A program made the position numbers and the translations under genes. 64,000 nt of DNA from an uncultured Clostridia bacterium. GTDB lineage: Bacteria; Bacillota; Clostridia; Christensenellales; CAG-917. Numbering within the stretch: position 1 is the first letter of the stretch; the number at the start of each line of letters is the position of its first letter. The stretch is taken from assembly GCA_944349635.1 (NCBI GenBank), contig CALVNH010000004.1, positions 1-64,000 on the forward strand, given 5' to 3'. Of the stretch, positions 8,185 to 16,550 are shown one piece after another. The notes under the pieces are model-generated. The model did no database searches and had not been told where the DNA came from. It saw only the letters and a program-made list of their open reading frames with translations.

Positions 8185-8697
8185 CTATGCCAAAAGCACA
8201 ATCAAAGCTATACCCAGAAGCACCGCCAGTTTGAAATACATTCCTCCCAGGCGTTTGGTCTCCTCTGCACATACGGCACGCCTCGCCGCAAAGGATTCCT
8301 GCGCCCTCTGCACGGCTTCCAGTTGGTCCGGAAGCGCCGTTTTCCCGAGAGATGACAGGAATTCGCGTACCAGCAGTTTGTCTGCGGGCTTCATTTTCGT
8401 TTCTTCCGCTTCCGCGCGTGCCGCTTCGGATTGCGGGACTCCCGCGGCGAGGCGGCGGGAAAAACTTTCCAACATTTTGGAAAACTGCCCTTTCGTCGTT
8501 TCCGAAAACGCGGCTATTACGTCGGGCAAAGGGGTCTTCCTGAAACCGAGTTCGCGTTTTAACTGCAAAGCAAACTGCTCTGCATCGCCGAAAAACTTTT
8601 CGCGGTCGGCATAGTGCCGCCTGATTATCACTCCGCCGTAGCAGCACAACAGTCCAAGCAAACCTCCCGCAATCAACCGTAAAATTTCAGCCTTCAT
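8185..8697 (-). CDS. spoIIIAB: Stage III sporulation protein AB
   Basis: SpoIIIAB resembles GspF-type platform proteins of secretion systems. The 170 residues have one hydrophobic segment at each end (residues 5-22 and 150-169) and a helical middle with the family phrase ELGFRKTPLPDVI. The start at 8697 has GGAGG five bases upstream and overlaps the end of spoIIIAA by 11 bases. The longer in-frame extension is a shadow of spoIIIAA. Confidence 0.92.
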   Translation of the reverse strand: MKAEILRLIAGGLLGLLCCYGGVIIRRHYADREKFFGDAEQFALQLKRELGFRKTPLPDVIAAFSETTKGQFSKMLESFSRRLAAGVPQSEAARAEAEETKMKPADKLLVREFLSSLGKTALPDQLEAVQRAQESFAARRAVCAEETKRLGGMYFKLAVLLGIALIVLLA

Positions 8698-9625
8698 CCC
8701 TTCCTCCGCACTCCGCTTGCGCGTTTGCGTTTTCCGTCTCGTCGCTCCCTTTCCGACGCAAATCTTCCTCCGTAAACACGCCGACGATTTTGCCCGCAAC
8801 GGGCTTTGCCGCGAGCACCACGAACAACTCCATCACTTCGGCAAGCGCCGAAAACGTTGCGGAACCGGTCACCGCGCCCGTATCCTTGCCGTGCAAAGAA
8901 GCAAAGACCTTCACCCCGCTTCGGACGGCGTCGCACACGGCGTCAACGTCCTTTTCCCTGAACAGTTCGTCCGTCACGAGCACCTCCGGGCTCATAGCCC
9001 TTATGGTGTTTTCGTATGCGGCGTCCTTCCCCACGCCGCTCAACACGTCGCACTCCCCCACGTCCAGAGTCGGCACTCCGCGCTCTGCTGCCGCGATTTC
9101 GAATCTTTCGTCAATCACAAGCGTGTTATACGACGCGGAAGCAATGCGCGCCAGTTCGCGAAGCATTGTCGTCTTGCCTCCCGACGGAGGCGATATCACA
9201 AGCGTATTCTTAACGGCATTGTCCGAAAATACGGCGCCTCTGATGCCGTCCGCCGCCGTGCGAATCTGATGAGGAATACGCACAGTCACGAATCCTATAT
9301 GCTTCATCGTCAGCACGTTGCCGTTCTCCGCAACACCCTCTCCCGCAACGCCTATGCGGATGCCCCGTTTGGACACGTATCCCTTGACAATCTGGTCGTT
9401 CACGGCGTACACCGAAAAATCGGAAGCCAGCGCGAGGATTCTGTCCACGTCCGTCTGAGTGACCGTAAACGGCAGACCCGACGGCATTTTCGCCATACTG
9501 CGCGACGTGGCTGTCGCCACAACGAGCGGCCGCCCCACGCGCAGTCTGAGCTCCGTAATTTCACTCTCCGCGCCGCACCTGCGCACCGCGTCGGCAAGCG
9601 CTCCCGAAACAAGTCCGCCGAACAT
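8687..9625 (-). CDS. spoIIIAA: Stage III sporulation protein AA (ATPase)
   Basis: SpoIIIAA is the only ATPase of the spoIIIA channel and resembles secretion ATPases. The 312-residue protein carries ELRLRVGRPLVV near the N terminus, a Walker A of the form SPPSGGKTT, and a Walker B region (VLVTDEL). The family start lies shortly before ELRLR, which supports 9625. No Shine-Dalgarno is visible there: the preceding bases are A/T-rich and contain a sigma-E-like -10 element only five bases away. Translation may therefore be leaderless or the start may be slightly different. Confidence 0.9.
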   Translation of the reverse strand: MFGGLVSGALADAVRRCGAESEITELRLRVGRPLVVATATSRSMAKMPSGLPFTVTQTDVDRILALASDFSVYAVNDQIVKGYVSKRGIRIGVAGEGVAENGNVLTMKHIGFVTVRIPHQIRTAADGIRGAVFSDNAVKNTLVISPPSGGKTTMLRELARIASASYNTLVIDERFEIAAAERGVPTLDVGECDVLSGVGKDAAYENTIRAMSPEVLVTDELFREKDVDAVCDAVRSGVKVFASLHGKDTGAVTGSATFSALAEVMELFVVLAAKPVAGKIVGVFTEEDLRRKGSDETENANAQAECGGRDEG

Positions 9626-9630
9626 ACTAA

Positions 9631-9659
9631 AAGATATGAGATGCGAAAATCTAAAATAC
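9631..9659 (-). promoter_or_regulatory. Possible sigma-E promoter of the spoIIIA operon
   Basis: On the minus strand, GTATTTT (9653-9659) and CATATCTT (9631-9638) are separated by 14 bases. This is the sigma-E layout (consensus near KMATATT and CATACAAT), and sigma-E drives spoIIIA in Bacillus. The match is partial and the -10 is very close to the start codon, so this is a weak call. Confidence 0.3.
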
Positions 9660-9724
9660 AGAATCGCAAAAACCGACAAAATACCATTTGCCTTTGTCTT
9701 GCTTTTTTCTTTGTCCAAAAACCA

Positions 9725-9760
9725 AACAACAAAAAACGCACGGCTTATACACCGTGCGTT
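9725..9760 (-). terminator. Terminator of the radical SAM / peptide cassette
   Basis: A 9-bp stem AACGCACGG / CCGTGCGTT (9735-9760) with an 8-base loop is followed on the minus strand by TTTTTTGTTG. It begins 18 bases after the stop of the 38-residue peptide gene, which marks that small gene as the end of the transcript. Confidence 0.85.
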
Positions 9761-9777
9761 CGGGCGAACAAGTCCTT

Positions 9778-9894
9778 TCAGCTGTTTGTGCGATAAGTAA
9801 TCCCGCAGAAAGCCTGACTCATTTTCGTGCAACAATTCGCCATTGACTGAGAATAGATGTCTTCAAAAAGCATTTCGGGTTTTACGAAACTCAT
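9778..9894 (-). CDS. Candidate RiPP precursor peptide (38 residues, three Cys)
   Basis: The 38-codon reading frame starts MSFVKPEMLFEDIYSQS and ends AFCGITYRTNS, with cysteines at positions 21, 22 and 30. It begins two bases after the stop of the radical SAM gene. A GGAGG lies eight bases before its ATG, inside the last codons of that gene, and a terminator follows 18 bases after its stop. Size, Cys-containing C-terminal half, acidic and aromatic N-terminal half, and placement next to a PqqD/radical SAM/SPASM enzyme are all typical of a ribosomal peptide that is modified after translation. I do not recognise the peptide family. The likely modification (thioether or C-C cross-link) is inferred only from the neighbour. 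Confidence 0.75.
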   Translation of the reverse strand: MSFVKPEMLFEDIYSQSMANCCTKMSQAFCGITYRTNS

Positions 9895-9895
9895 A

Positions 9896-11215
9896 TTAAA
9901 CGCCTCCTTTTTTCATGTTCTTTTTTGATTTTGTCAACATGCATGCCTCGTCATAGCGTTTGAGCGGATCGCCCGTTTCCGTCAACGCATTTCCAGGGCA
10001 ATAGTTGCAATATATTACATCGGGACAATTTTCACATCCCTTAATCATACTGAATTTCATTTCTCTAATTTGTTTCAGTTCTTCTGAATTTGCCCATATA
10101 TCGCTTATGGATGTCTCTCTGATGTTTCCGCACTTTATCAGCAATGAATTGCAGGCAAATACATCGCCGTAAGGATTAATGTTCAAAGAATGCCTCCCTG
10201 CACCGCATATATAGTCGTCATCGTCCAAACGCAAGGCAGAAAACTCGTTTGAGCAATGCACGAACATATGTCTGTTCACCTTTTTCATTATCGACGTATA
10301 CTTATCAACCGTATCCAGTCTGAATTGCGTAGGAGTGATGTCCCCATCGTTTTTGGCACATATCGACATACTGACTTGTATGGTTGTGCCGAGCTCTTCC
10401 GCCAATCGGAGTATGCCCTCTATATCGTCGGCGTTGTAATTCATTACGCACGTTTTAATATTAGTGGGAATTTTCAACAATACACACTTGCGTATAGCGT
10501 CGACGGTTTTTTCGAAAGAGCCTTTGACCTGAGTGAAATAATCGTGTTTTTCGGGAATATGGCTGTATATACTGAAATGTATGCTTTTAGGATAAAAGGA
10601 TTTAAGTTTAATCAAATCACTGTCGGTCAGCGCAATTCCGTTTGTAAAAATGTTTACGGCAAAACCTTTTTTCACCGCATACTCAATTAAATCAAACGCA
10701 TCGGCACGGACAAACAAATCTCCTCCGGTAAAAGTAATGTCGAAAACGTCCATTTCTCTCAACTCGTCCAACAGCATGAAAACCTCTTTGGTCGAAAGTT
10801 CCGGCACATCGCTTGCAACGCAATAGCAATGACGGCATTTCTCATTACATCCGAACGTAAGTTCAATTTGGACGGACAAAAGTTTGCCGTCAACAAATTC
10901 CGAGTGCTTGAACCTTGACTCCAAATCGTTTTTATTCTCGGAAAGGACATTCTCGGATATGAGAATCTCTTTTGTGGAGGAATAATCTACAAATTGTTTT
11001 ATATCATTCAGCAATCCTTCATCTAATCGGTATGTTTCGGAAAGTTCGGCACAACAACTTTCCAACGTGGAAAACTCCTTAAAACAATCGAAAACTTTTC
11101 CCGCACTTTGATTAAAAACATATATCTTCTTCTTTTCGGTATCGTATAATACCGTCTTATCTCCATATAGACGATAAAACACGGAAGCACTCAATTTGTA
11201 TTTTTTTTCTTGCAT
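9896..11215 (-). CDS. PqqD-domain radical SAM/SPASM peptide maturase
   Basis: This 439-residue enzyme is built like RiPP maturases. A PqqD-like peptide-recognition domain covers about residues 1-80. A radical SAM core with C-x3-C-x2-C at 123, 127 and 130 follows, with FTGGDLF as the glycine motif. A C-terminal SPASM domain has eight cysteines (337, 355, 362, 394, 397, 403, 406, 425), enough for two extra iron-sulfur clusters. It probably installs a cross-link in the peptide encoded two bases downstream. The start at 11215 has GGAG seven bases upstream; a TTG start 24 bases earlier is less likely. Codons are AT-richer than in flanking genes, which suggests transfer. The peptide product is unknown. 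Confidence 0.9.
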   Translation of the reverse strand: MQEKKYKLSASVFYRLYGDKTVLYDTEKKKIYVFNQSAGKVFDCFKEFSTLESCCAELSETYRLDEGLLNDIKQFVDYSSTKEILISENVLSENKNDLESRFKHSEFVDGKLLSVQIELTFGCNEKCRHCYCVASDVPELSTKEVFMLLDELREMDVFDITFTGGDLFVRADAFDLIEYAVKKGFAVNIFTNGIALTDSDLIKLKSFYPKSIHFSIYSHIPEKHDYFTQVKGSFEKTVDAIRKCVLLKIPTNIKTCVMNYNADDIEGILRLAEELGTTIQVSMSICAKNDGDITPTQFRLDTVDKYTSIMKKVNRHMFVHCSNEFSALRLDDDDYICGAGRHSLNINPYGDVFACNSLLIKCGNIRETSISDIWANSEELKQIREMKFSMIKGCENCPDVIYCNYCPGNALTETGDPLKRYDEACMLTKSKKNMKKGGV

Positions 11216-11241
11216 AACTTTTCTCCAAAATGGCAACAATT

Positions 11242-11258
11242 AACAAGTTTTCCTTGTT
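11242..11258. promoter_or_regulatory. Operator-like dyad 1 in the XRE / radical SAM divergent region
   Basis: This is a perfect inverted repeat, AACAAG-N5-CTTGTT. It lies just downstream of the predicted start of the radical SAM transcript. Its sister copy is centred 30 bp away (11273-11287), about three helical turns. It is a likely binding site for the divergently encoded XRE repressor. Confidence 0.6.
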
Positions 11259-11267
11259 GTTGACTCA

Positions 11268-11296
11268 ATTTTACCAGTTTTACTTGTAAAATGCAA
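11268..11296 (-). promoter_or_regulatory. Promoter of the radical SAM-peptide operon
   Basis: On the minus strand, TTGCAT (11291-11296) and TAAAAT (11268-11273) are separated by 17 bp. The second operator-like dyad fills the spacer, so repressor binding there would block RNA polymerase. Confidence 0.7.
11273..11287. promoter_or_regulatory. Operator-like dyad 2
   Basis: ACCAG-N5-CTTGT is a one-mismatch dyad, and 12 of 15 bases match dyad 1. It occupies the -35/-10 spacer of the leftward promoter and lies 33 bases before the XRE start codon, so both divergent genes could be controlled. Confidence 0.55.
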
Positions 11297-11320
11297 GCAA
11301 TAAATTTATAGGAATCCTGA

Positions 11321-11530
11321 ATGAGTATTTTTGCGCAACAATTAAAAGAAGCGATGAGAATCAACCGATACAGTCAACGTTTTGTTGCCGAAAAACTGCA
11401 TACCACTCAGCAGACGGTATCGAACTGGGCCAACGGAATCTACGAACCGTCACTTGAACAGCTGATATTGTTATGCGAAGTTCTGGATGTTACTCCCAAT
11501 TTCCTTTTGGGATATTCCGATTACGAATAA
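11321..11530 (+). CDS. XRE-family helix-turn-helix repressor
   Basis: This 69-residue protein is one HTH domain of the lambda-repressor/Cro type. The helix-turn-helix reads FVAEKLHTTQQTVSNWANG (about residues 21-39), and the C-terminal half resembles the standard HTH_3 ending (LCEVLDVTPNFLLGYSDYE). There is no sensor domain. It is divergent from the radical SAM gene, and paired dyads lie between them, so it is probably a local repressor of the peptide operon and of itself. The ribosome site is weak (AGGA). Confidence 0.88.
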   Translation: MSIFAQQLKEAMRINRYSQRFVAEKLHTTQQTVSNWANGIYEPSLEQLILLCEVLDVTPNFLLGYSDYE

Positions 11531-11562
11531 ACATAATTGACAAGTCCTGATTCAAATAATCA

Positions 11563-11590
11563 CAAAACCCTGCCGTTTGGCAGGGTTTTG
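11563..11590. terminator. Bidirectional terminator between the XRE gene and efp
   Basis: A 12-bp perfect stem (CAAAACCCTGCC / GGCAGGGTTTTG) with loop GTTT has T-rich flanks on both strands. It closes the XRE transcript from the left and the rny-M24-efp transcript from the right, and it marks the right edge of the inserted cassette. Confidence 0.85.
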
Positions 11591-11619
11591 ATTATCTTGA
11601 CTGTGCTGATTGCTGTTTG

Positions 11620-12183
11620 TCAGACGCGGGACATATACTCGCCCGTGCGGGTGTCTATGCGGATTGTGTCGCCCTCGTTGACGAACATCGGAACCTGCAG
11701 GGAGTATCCCGTTTCCACGGTGGCGGGTTTGGTGGCGTTGGTGGCGGTGTTGCCGACGACTGCGGGTTCGCAGACGGTGACGAGCAATTCCACGAAGTTC
11801 GGGGGGTCGACGGAGAACGGTGCACCCTGGAAGAACTTCATGGTGACGTTCATGTTCTCTTTGACGAAATTGAGCGCGTCTTCCACCTGGCTGAAATTCA
11901 GAGGTATCTGTTCGTACGTTTCGGAGTCCATAAAATAATAGAACTCACCGTCGCTGTACAGATATTCCATATTTTTGGTTTCGATATGAGCGAGGTCGAA
12001 TTTTTCGGTGGGATTGAAAGTCTTTTCGAGCACGCTTCCGGTGACGACGTTCTTCATCTTTGTGCGAACGAACGCCGCGCCCTTGCCGGGCTTGACGTGC
12101 TGGAAATCGACGACGGTCATGATATTGTTCTCATAGAGGAACGTAACGCCCTTTCTGAGGTCTCCTGCCATTATTTGTGCCAT
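11620..12183 (-). CDS. efp: Elongation factor P
   Basis: EF-P binds between the P and E sites of stalled ribosomes and relieves pausing at polyproline runs. The 187-residue, three-domain protein has the usual length. The tip loop reads [12 protein letters not shown], with the modifiable lysine at residue 34. Most Firmicutes modify this residue with 5-aminopentanol or leave it bare; no modification gene is visible nearby. It follows the M24 peptidase by 26 bases. In Bacillus the next genes are yqhV and spoIIIAA; here the peptide cassette intervenes. Confidence 0.96.
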   Translation of the reverse strand: MAQIMAGDLRKGVTFLYENNIMTVVDFQHVKPGKGAAFVRTKMKNVVTGSVLEKTFNPTEKFDLAHIETKNMEYLYSDGEFYYFMDSETYEQIPLNFSQVEDALNFVKENMNVTMKFFQGAPFSVDPPNFVELLVTVCEPAVVGNTATNATKPATVETGYSLQVPMFVNEGDTIRIDTRTGEYMSRV

Positions 12184-12209
12184 AATTTAATCTCCTGTTG
12201 TAAATTTAT

Positions 12210-12905
12210 TTAACCGATAACGATAAGTTCGGTGGAGTGTCTGCTGAACGGTCTGTTTTCGCCGACTGCGACCATGTCCTCGATGCGGACGCCGAATTTG
12301 CCGGGGAAATATACTCCCGGTTCCACGGTGACGACCTGCCCGCAACGCAAAACGTCTTCGCTTGTCGCATTGAGTGTGGGCGGCTCGTGAATCAGGCTTC
12401 CCACGCCGTGCCCGGTTCCGTGAACGAAATATTCCGCGTAGCCGTCCTCGGAGAGAATTCCCCGCGCAGCTGCGTCCACGTCTTTGCACGGCACGCCGTC
12501 GCCTACGGACGCGACGCCTGCCTTTCTCGCGCGGTACACGCTGTCGTACGCCGCCTTCATCTCCGCGTCGGGTTCCCAGAAAGCAACCGTGCGCGTAAAA
12601 TCCGAACACAGCCCTTCCACGACGCACCCCATATCCACGGTGACGAACATTCCTCTTTCGAGGCGGGTGTCAGCGGGAACGTGATGAGGTTCGGCACCTC
12701 CCGCACCGAACGCCACAATCGTGTCGAACGACGTTCCTTCCGCGCCGCGCGCCGAAAACTCTTTTTCTATAAGCGCAGCGATTTCTTTCTCCGAAACGCC
12801 CTCGTCGAGTGCCGCAAGCACACAATCGAACACGTCGTCCGTGATTGCCGCCGCTCTCTTCATAACGGCGATTTCAGAAGCGGATTTGACGTAACTATTT
12901 TGCAT
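12210..12905 (-). CDS. Short M24 metallopeptidase (Xaa-Pro peptidase catalytic domain only)
   Basis: This 231-residue pita-bread metallopeptidase has the five metal ligands in family context: [23 protein letters not shown] and RIED. The N-terminal creatinase-like domain found in YqhT/PepQ-type enzymes (about 130 residues) is missing, so only the catalytic half remains, about methionine-aminopeptidase size. The gene overlaps the end of rny by 11 bases and precedes efp, the place occupied by the full-length Xaa-Pro dipeptidase in Bacillus. It probably cleaves X-Pro or N-terminal residues; which one cannot be told from sequence. Confidence 0.85.
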   Translation of the reverse strand: MQNSYVKSASEIAVMKRAAAITDDVFDCVLAALDEGVSEKEIAALIEKEFSARGAEGTSFDTIVAFGAGGAEPHHVPADTRLERGMFVTVDMGCVVEGLCSDFTRTVAFWEPDAEMKAAYDSVYRARKAGVASVGDGVPCKDVDAAARGILSEDGYAEYFVHGTGHGVGSLIHEPPTLNATSEDVLRCGQVVTVEPGVYFPGKFGVRIEDMVAVGENRPFSRHSTELIVIG

Positions 12906-14511
12906 AATCCACGCTTCTCACTTCGCGAATGACGTTGACTTTGATTTGTCCCGGATATTCCAGTTCGTTCTCCAGTTTGTCCGCAATCTCGCGCGCAAGG
13001 AATACCGTAGCCGCGTCGTCCACCTGTTCGGGCTTTACGAGTACGCGTATTTCCCTGCCGGCCTGAACGGCAAACGTCTGTTCCACGCCGTCAAAAGATT
13101 TCGCAATGTCTTCCAGTTTTTCGATGCGCTTGACGTAGTTTTCGAGAGATTCGCGTCTTGCACCGGGTCTTGCCGAAGAAATGGCGTCCGCCGCCTGCAC
13201 AAGCACTGCGGCAACCGTTTCGGGTTCTATGTCGTTGTGGTGAGCGGCAATGGCGTGAATGACGTCACCGTGCTCTTTGTACTTCTTCGCAAGCTCGACT
13301 CCGATTTGAATGTGCGTGCCTTCGACTTCGTGGTCGACGGCCTTTCCTATATCGTGCAACAGCCCCGCGCGTTTTGCGACCTTGGGGTCAATGCCGAGTT
13401 CCTGCGCCATGAGAGAGGCGAGGAAGGAAACTTCGAGGGAGTGTTTCAGAACGTTCTGTCCGTAACTGGTGCGGTATTTGAGTCTGCCGAGAATCTTGAC
13501 GAGTTCGGGGTGCAATCCGTGCACTCCGGCCTCGAACACGGCTTCCTCGCCCGCTTCCTTGATGGACGCGTTGACTTCGCGCCTGACTTTGTCCACCATT
13601 TCTTCGATGCGCGCGGGATGAATTCTTCCGTCGGCAATGAGCTTTTCGAGAGTGAGCCTTGCGACTTCGCGTCTCACGGGGTCAAAACTGGACAGAGTGA
13701 TGACGTCGGGAGTGTCATCGATGATGAGGTCGACGCCCGTCGCCGATTCCAGCGCACGGATGTTCCTGCCCATTCTGCCGATGATTCTGCCCTTCATATC
13801 GTCGTTGGGCAACGCCACTACGCTTACCGTATTCTCGGTGGCGTGGTCCGCCGCGCAACGCTGAATGGCTGTGGCTATAATGTTCTGCGCCTCTTTGACG
13901 GCGTTTTCTTTGGCTTCGGCTTCGATTGCTTTGGCTTCTGCCGCCGCGCCGCGTTTGACTTCTTCGAGCAATGCGTCTTTGAGTTCCTGCGACGCCTCTT
14001 CTTTCGTCATGCCGGCAACCCGTTCGAGTTCCTTCTGCATGATTTCCTGTGAGCGGTTGAGCTCCTCTTCCACCGCTTTCAGGCGCTCGCGGTTCTCGTC
14101 CACGCTCTTCTGCGCTTTTTCGACGTCGTCGATTTTCTTGTCGAGAGCGTCCTCTTTCTTGGTGAGAGCTTCCTCTTTCTTGTCGAGAGCCGTCTCCTTT
14201 TGAAGCAAACGGTTTTCCGTTCTCTGCCACTCGGCTCTGCGCTCCTTGGTCTCGCGTTCGAAATCCGAACGCATTTTGTTCTGTTGTTCTTTGGCTTCCA
14301 GCATGCCGTCCTTGCGGATGGCTTTCGCTTCCAAGCCGGCTTCTTCGAGTATTCTTGCCGCTTCTCTTTTTGCCAAGCCGATTTTGTTCTGGGAATACAG
14401 TCTATATCCGAATAGCCCCGCGAGCGCACCGACAACGAGCGCGGCAACGGCTATACCAACAATAGGTCCGGCGTCAAGAGCGGCAAGCAGATAATTCAAA
14501 CTGCCTGTCAT
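12895..14511 (-). CDS. rny: Ribonuclease Y
   Basis: RNase Y is the membrane-bound endoribonuclease that starts mRNA decay in Firmicutes. The 538-residue protein has one N-terminal membrane segment (about residues 15-38), a long Glu/Lys/Ala coiled coil (40-210), a KH domain (around 230-290, with [15 protein letters not shown]), and an HD domain with HDIGK near residue 385. Its length is typical of the family. It starts an operon with the M24 peptidase and efp and has a strong promoter of its own. Confidence 0.96.
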   Translation of the reverse strand: MTGSLNYLLAALDAGPIVGIAVAALVVGALAGLFGYRLYSQNKIGLAKREAARILEEAGLEAKAIRKDGMLEAKEQQNKMRSDFERETKERRAEWQRTENRLLQKETALDKKEEALTKKEDALDKKIDDVEKAQKSVDENRERLKAVEEELNRSQEIMQKELERVAGMTKEEASQELKDALLEEVKRGAAAEAKAIEAEAKENAVKEAQNIIATAIQRCAADHATENTVSVVALPNDDMKGRIIGRMGRNIRALESATGVDLIIDDTPDVITLSSFDPVRREVARLTLEKLIADGRIHPARIEEMVDKVRREVNASIKEAGEEAVFEAGVHGLHPELVKILGRLKYRTSYGQNVLKHSLEVSFLASLMAQELGIDPKVAKRAGLLHDIGKAVDHEVEGTHIQIGVELAKKYKEHGDVIHAIAAHHNDIEPETVAAVLVQAADAISSARPGARRESLENYVKRIEKLEDIAKSFDGVEQTFAVQAGREIRVLVKPEQVDDAATVFLAREIADKLENELEYPGQIKVNVIREVRSVDYAK

Positions 14512-14603
14512 TCAATGACCTCTCCATATATATAATCAAAGTTCGAAATAGCAAAAACGCGGAAAATCAACACTTTCGCGGTAACGACACTTTGTCGCTA
14601 ATT

Positions 14604-14633
14604 ATTATATACTGAATAATATAGATTAGTCAA
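14604..14633 (-). promoter_or_regulatory. Sigma-A promoter of rny
   Basis: On the minus strand, TTGACT (14628-14633) and TATAAT (14604-14609) are separated by 18 bp, close to consensus. The leader of about 85 bases contains a small CGACA...TGTCG hairpin. Two TGTCGACA palindromes lie upstream (14647-14658 and 14689-14698), centred 41 bp apart. Confidence 0.85.
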
Positions 14634-14696
14634 GTTTGAATACAACTCTGTCGACAGAAAAAAATCGCGTATCGTGGCGTGCGGACTCTTGTCGAC

Positions 14697-14732
14697 AAAA
14701 AATATCCGCGGGGTGTTTCCCGCGGATATTTT
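14697..14732 (-). terminator. Terminator of recA
   Basis: A 14-bp stem AAAATATCCGCGGG / CCCGCGGATATTTT (14699-14732) with a 6-base loop is followed on the minus strand by a T run. It lies about 19 bases past the recA stop and separates recA from rny. Confidence 0.92.
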
Positions 14733-14750
14733 CGTACGGATGTCGTCGTT

Positions 14751-15743
14751 TCAGTCAAGATTGTATTTCTCACGTATCTTGGCATTGATTTCGTTCGCGA
14801 TTTCGGGATTGTTTTTGAGGAATTCGACGGTTTTGTCCCTGCCCTGACCGATTTTTTCGTCGTTGTAGCTGAACCAGCTTCCGCTCTTCTGAATGAGTCC
14901 GTTGGCAACGCCGAGGTCCACGAGACAACCTATCGACGAAATCCCCGTGCCGTACATGATGTCGAATTCCGCCACCTTGAACGGAGGCGCGACCTTGTTC
15001 TTGACGATTTTGGCTTTCACGCGGTTGCCGATGATGTCGCTGCCATCCTTTATGGAGTCCGTCTTTCTGATGTCAATTCTGACCGAAGCGTAAAATTTCA
15101 GCGCTTTGCCTCCCGTGGTGGTCTCGGCACTTCCGTAAACGACACCCACTTTTTCACGCAGCTGATTGATGAAAATTATGGAACACTTGCTCTTTGCCGT
15201 AACCGCGGTGAGTTTGCGCAGTGCCTGCGACATCAGCCTTGCCTGCAAGCCAACGTGACTGTCGCCCATTTCGCCGTCGATTTCCGCCTGAGGGGTGAGC
15301 GCGGCGACGGAGTCCACCACCACCACGTCGATTGCACCGCTTCTGACCAGCGTTTCCACTATATCGAGAGCCTGTTCTCCGTTGTCGGGCTGCGAAATGT
15401 AAAGATTTTCGAGTTGCACTCCCAGACGCGCGGCATAAGTGGGGTCGAGCGCGTGTTCGGCGTCTATGAACGCCGCCGTTCCGCCCGCCTTCTGAACTTC
15501 GGCGACGATGTGCAGCGCAACCGTGGTCTTTCCGGAAGATTCGGGTCCGTATATTTCCACGATTCTTCCCTTGGGAATACCGCCTATCCCGAGCGCGATG
15601 TCGAGAGTGAGACACCCCGTCGAAACGGCTTCGACCTTCTGAACTTCGTTGTCGCCCAGGCGCATAATGGCGCCTTTGCCGAACTGTTTTTCGATTTGCG
15701 CCAGTGCGAGTTCCAACGGATTTCCTCTGTCTTTGTCTGCCAT
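14751..15743 (-). CDS. recA: Recombinase RecA
   Basis: RecA is the strand-exchange ATPase of homologous recombination and the SOS co-protease. The 330-residue protein has Walker [10 protein letters not shown] (about residues 65-73), Walker [13 protein letters not shown], and the L2-loop phrase [15 protein letters not shown]. The C-terminal tail is short. AAAGGAG precedes the start. No Firmicutes-type SOS box (GAAC-N4-GTTC) is visible in the 110 bases upstream. Following cinA is standard Firmicutes order. Confidence 0.97.
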   Translation of the reverse strand: MADKDRGNPLELALAQIEKQFGKGAIMRLGDNEVQKVEAVSTGCLTLDIALGIGGIPKGRIVEIYGPESSGKTTVALHIVAEVQKAGGTAAFIDAEHALDPTYAARLGVQLENLYISQPDNGEQALDIVETLVRSGAIDVVVVDSVAALTPQAEIDGEMGDSHVGLQARLMSQALRKLTAVTAKSKCSIIFINQLREKVGVVYGSAETTTGGKALKFYASVRIDIRKTDSIKDGSDIIGNRVKAKIVKNKVAPPFKVAEFDIMYGTGISSIGCLVDLGVANGLIQKSGSWFSYNDEKIGQGRDKTVEFLKNNPEIANEINAKIREKYNLD

Positions 15744-15854
15744 AATATATCTCCTTTTGTGATGAGCAACAGCTCACTTTTATTCATAATTCACGGTTTA
15801 TATGCCGTTTCAGACGCTTTAACAGCCTTTTTTGTTTTAATTTGCACAACACAA

Positions 15855-16550
15855 TCACAGTTGAAGTATGTCGCCGCGCAAATACCTCACCAGATAGAAC
15901 AAGGCGAGATTCGCCGCGGAATGTCTGATGCGGTTGCGGTCGCCCGTCAGATGCTTTTCGAACACCGTAATGAACTCTCCCGCTCCCACGCCAATATAAA
16001 CGAGTCCCACCGGCTTTCCTTCGTCGCCCGCAGGTCCCGCCAGCCCCGTCGTCGCAAGCCCTATGGTGACGGGCGGAGTCAGCAGACCTCTCACCATCGC
16101 ATAGGCGGTCTCTCTGCTCACGGCACCGTAAGCTCCGAGCAGAGCTTTCGGTATGCACAGGCGGTGCATTTTGGACGCGCGGTTGTAGCACACCACGCCT
16201 TCGTAAAAGTTTTCGCTTATACCTGCCACTTGCGTGAGACGGGAACATATCTCCCCGCCCGTGAGACTTTCGGCTACGGCGAGGGTCTTCCCGTTGAGTC
16301 TGAGAAGCTGCGCCGCAAGTTCGTGCAGTTCCTTGTCTCCCGCACAATAGACCTGTTCGTCGAAAAGGTTGTATGCCAGGCTTTTCACTGCGTCGAAAGC
16401 CTTTTTGTCCAATGAAGAAGTCATTGTTATTTTGACGTCGAGACAGTTTTCTTCGACGGAAAAATCCACACCCTTATCGGCCAATGGAGCGAGTTTTTCG
16501 CAGACCGTGTCGCAATCCAGCCCGCAGATTTTCATAACTTCGGTAATCAT
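15855..16550 (-). CDS. CinA C-terminal domain protein (PncC-like amidase)
   Basis: This 231-residue protein carries the CinA C-terminal amidase domain (about residues 75-225), with AESLTGGEICSRLTQVAG and ATTGLAGPAGDEGKPVGLVYIG. Homologues hydrolyse nicotinamide mononucleotide to NaMN. About 75 residues in front resemble the linker domain of full CinA, but the large N-terminal MoaB-like/ADP-ribose pyrophosphatase domain is absent. The start overlaps the stop of the upstream winged-helix gene in ATGA. Its position before recA matches Firmicutes cinA. Confidence 0.85.
   Translation of the reverse strand: MITEVMKICGLDCDTVCEKLAPLADKGVDFSVEENCLDVKITMTSSLDKKAFDAVKSLAYNLFDEQVYCAGDKELHELAAQLLRLNGKTLAVAESLTGGEICSRLTQVAGISENFYEGVVCYNRASKMHRLCIPKALLGAYGAVSRETAYAMVRGLLTPPVTIGLATTGLAGPAGDEGKPVGLVYIGVGAGEFITVFEKHLTGDRNRIRHSAANLALFYLVRYLRGDILQL

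Noticed and set aside
14679-16415. Plus-strand open frame of 578 codons over recA and the cinA-like gene
   Set aside because: Shadow of two clear genes on the other strand; no ribosome site or recognisable domain.
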